Source: an uncultured Bacillota bacterium (GTDB lineage Bacteria; Bacillota_I; Bacilli_A; RF39; UBA660). Taken from it: a stretch of 6,915 nucleotides of DNA. Location: contig CAMWQX010000057.1 of the NCBI GenBank assembly GCA_947176475.1, forward strand, positions 1 through 6,915, read 5' to 3'. A program made the position numbers and the translations under genes. Position 1 is the stretch's first letter. Every line of letters starts with the position of its first letter. The notes below the pieces were generated by a model. The model searched no databases and was not told the DNA's origin. It saw only the letters and a list, made by a program, of their open reading frames with translations. Positions 5,865 through 6,915 of this stretch are shown piece after piece.

Positions 5865-6449
5865 ATGAGTAAAGTCAGTAATGCCATTTTATTATTAGAA
5901 CTTTTAAGTACGGGTAAAAAATATAGCATTCAAGAATTGGCTGATATCTTAGAAGTAACACCTCGTATGGTTCGTGCTTATAAAGATGATTTAGAGAAGG
6001 CAGGAATTTATATTGATACCATAAGAGGACCATATGGTGGATATGTCATAAATCAAAGTATTCGCATACCTTCTCGTAAATTTAAAAAAAGTGATTATGA
6101 GTTTTTAAATAGTCTAGATGTATTGCCTGAGAATCAAGAAAAAATTCGTGAATTGAGTGATAAAATACGTGGTATTTATTTTGGCTCTAAAGATGAAATA
6201 CATGAGTTAGATAATATTACTAAACCCATTTATAATACTATTGTTAAAGCTATGAAAAATCACAACAAATTAAAGATAAATTATTATTCCTATAATAAAG
6301 GGAATAATGATCGCATAGTTCATCCCTTAGATTTATTCTTAACTTCTAGCGGGTGGGGACTAGCTGCCTACTGTGAAGTAAAAAAAGATTTACGTCATTT
6401 TGAACTTAAACGTATCAACCAAATTGAAATATTAGAAGAAAAATTTTAA
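5865..6449 (+). CDS. Short HTH-WYL transcriptional regulator
   Basis: The protein has 194 residues from the ATG at 5865. Residues 4-60 are an HTH_11-type winged helix: YSIQELADILEVTPRMVRAY (20-39) is the helix-turn-helix and RGPYGGY (54-60) is the wing. Residues 133-193 are a WYL domain: KLKINYYSYN, RIVHPLDLFLTSSGWGLAAY and HFELKRINQI. The eponymous Trp-Tyr-Leu reads Trp164-Gly165-Leu166. The usual C-terminal extension (WCX) is absent and the region between the domains is short, so it is about 100 residues shorter than common YafY-type regulators. WYL domains are thought to sense ligands such as nucleotides or nucleic acid; the ligand here is unknown. The start is supported by GAGGTG 5 nt upstream; an in-frame ATG at 5763 lies inside the M16 gene and upstream of the terminator and promoter. 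Its stop overlaps the following ATG (TAATG), suggesting it acts with, or regulates, the SIS gene. Confidence 0.82.
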   Translation: MSKVSNAILLLELLSTGKKYSIQELADILEVTPRMVRAYKDDLEKAGIYIDTIRGPYGGYVINQSIRIPSRKFKKSDYEFLNSLDVLPENQEKIRELSDKIRGIYFGSKDEIHELDNITKPIYNTIVKAMKNHNKLKINYYSYNKGNNDRIVHPLDLFLTSSGWGLAAYCEVKKDLRHFELKRINQIEILEEKF

Positions 6450-6915
6450 TGAGACCATATATTTCCTCATTATCTCCTATAATTGATGATGAGGTGAAGG
6501 AAATGTTTGAAGACATTAAAAATTTATATGATGATATAATATATGCAACCAATACCTGTGAGGAATGCTTAAGTACTTTAAAAAGTATTAGTGGTTCCAC
6601 AATATGTGTTGGAGTAGGAGGATCAAAAGTTGTTGCAAAATATGCGGAAAAAGTGTTGGCTAAAAAGAATAAATTGATAGCAATAACGATGGAACCTCAT
6701 AGTTTCGTACACTATGATTATAGCTTATATGAAAATATTTTTATCGTTTCCCACAGTGGAAAAAATTATGGAGTAAAAGCCTGCTTAGATAATAATTTAA
6801 ATAGATATTTATTATCAACTCGTAAGAGTAATATCAAAGATGAAATCATAATTAATTACGACATGCCTAATCGCCATAGTTTTATCTCTATAAGTGATAC
6901 TATTATTCCTATGGC
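6449..6915 (+). CDS. SIS-domain protein, N-terminal part (sugar-phosphate isomerase/binding type)
   Basis: The reading frame is open from ATG 6449 to the window end (155 codons plus 2 nt) and is cut off there. After an N-terminal helical part, TICVGVGGSKVVAKYAEKVL (51-70) is the first strand-glycine loop-helix of a SIS domain, and IFIVSHSGKNYGV (97-109) is the typical Ser-x-Ser-Gly phosphosugar-binding loop. SIS domains isomerise or sense phosphosugars (GlmS, RpiR and KpsF families); the substrate here cannot be told. Two starts are possible. ATG 6449 overlaps the WYL stop as TAATG and would be coupled, but lacks a good Shine-Dalgarno. ATG 6503, in frame at residue 19, has GAGG (6491-6494) at an ideal 8 nt. 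The SIS core starts after both, so the product is the same. No separate promoter is convincing, so it is probably co-transcribed with the WYL regulator. Confidence 0.75.
   Translation, partial: MRPYISSLSPIIDDEVKEMFEDIKNLYDDIIYATNTCEECLSTLKSISGSTICVGVGGSKVVAKYAEKVLAKKNKLIAITMEPHSFVHYDYSLYENIFIVSHSGKNYGVKACLDNNLNRYLLSTRKSNIKDEIIINYDMPNRHSFISISDTIIPM
6465..6494 (+). other. Hairpin covering the inner Shine-Dalgarno of the SIS gene
   Basis: CCTCATTATC (6465-6474) can pair with GATGATGAGG (6485-6494) over 10 bp with one G-U pair and a 10-nt loop. The right arm ends in the GAGG that would serve ATG 6503, so the hairpin would hide it unless opened by ribosomes started at 6449 or arriving from the WYL gene. 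It is inside the open frame, so it could also be chance. Confidence 0.4.

Noticed and set aside
5741..5929. Minus-strand open frame across the M16/WYL junction
   Set aside because: It reads through the inverted repeat, the terminator and the -10 box, has no Shine-Dalgarno, and gives a composition-driven peptide.
6478..6483. TATAAT before the inner SIS start, as a promoter
   Set aside because: It has no TG extension and no -35 box at a suitable distance, and it lies in the loop of a hairpin inside coding sequence; perfect TATAAT strings are expected by chance in such AT-rich DNA.
6415..6600. Minus-strand open frame opposite the WYL end and SIS start
   Set aside because: It is the shadow of two well-supported genes and has no family features.
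1..6915. TGA reassignment to tryptophan (code 4), suggested by all stops being TAA
   Set aside because: All recognisable Trp codons are TGG and no gene needs read-through of TGA; avoidance of TGA/TAG as stops fits AT-rich composition and a sample of eight.
1..6915. Mobile element, CRISPR array, toxin-antitoxin, phage or tRNA signature
   Set aside because: No transposase or integrase motif, terminal inverted repeats, regularly spaced repeats or tRNA-like cloverleaf were seen; gene order and composition look uniform and chromosomal.

Overview
The window looks like a stretch of ordinary chromosome from a low-GC Firmicutes/Bacilli-type bacterium, perhaps an uncultured Erysipelotrichales- or RF39-like gut lineage. 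This rests on a strongly AT-rich composition, GAGG-type Shine-Dalgarno sites, sigma-A promoters with extended -10 boxes, and a YmfF/YmfH-type M16 pair. All eight visible genes lie on the + strand and all eight end in TAA. About ten tryptophans are all TGG and no TGA is needed as sense, so the standard bacterial code fits. The lineage is inferred from style, not proven.

Layout. (1) 1-201: the C-terminal end of a gene running in from upstream, resembling the SH3-like tail of peptidoglycan hydrolases. (2) 273-1608: a two-gene unit of a short DUF362 protein and an ASCH/PUA-like RNA-binding-type protein, overlapping by 8 nt. (3) 1663-2268: an exported, membrane-anchored thioredoxin-fold protein with its own promoter and a terminator built over its stop codon. 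(4) 2340-3272: an HD-superfamily (HDDC2/YfbR-like) phosphohydrolase with about 140 extra N-terminal residues and an HE in place of the HD doublet. (5) 3328-5812: two M16 peptidase-family genes overlapping by 8 nt. The first has no zinc motif and the second has HLMEH, as in the YmfF/YmfH pair (NCBI names YfmF/YfmH, associated with EF-P 5-aminopentanol modification). A hairpin terminator covers the second stop codon. (6) 5865-6915: a short HTH-WYL regulator without the usual C-terminal extension, followed by the start of a SIS-domain (sugar-phosphate isomerase/binding) gene cut by the window end.

Transcription. Five promoters can be proposed, at about 239-247, 1611-1638, 2288-2316, 3298-3306 and 5837-5845. 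Each predicts a leader of only about 13-19 nt, with the Shine-Dalgarno near the 5' end of the mRNA. Three share the string TGTGATAWAATTA. Two intrinsic terminators overlap stop codons. The genes therefore form at least five small transcription units rather than one pathway operon; the clear functional pairs are DUF362+ASCH, the two M16 proteins, and possibly WYL+SIS.

I see no mobile element, CRISPR array, tRNA or rRNA, and no gene-free gap over 300 nt. I did not find a convincing new defence or biosynthetic system. The most checkable oddities are the HE substitution and N-terminal extension of the HD protein, the truncated WYL protein, the hairpin over the inner SIS start, the DUF362/ASCH coupling, and the compact promoter/terminator architecture.
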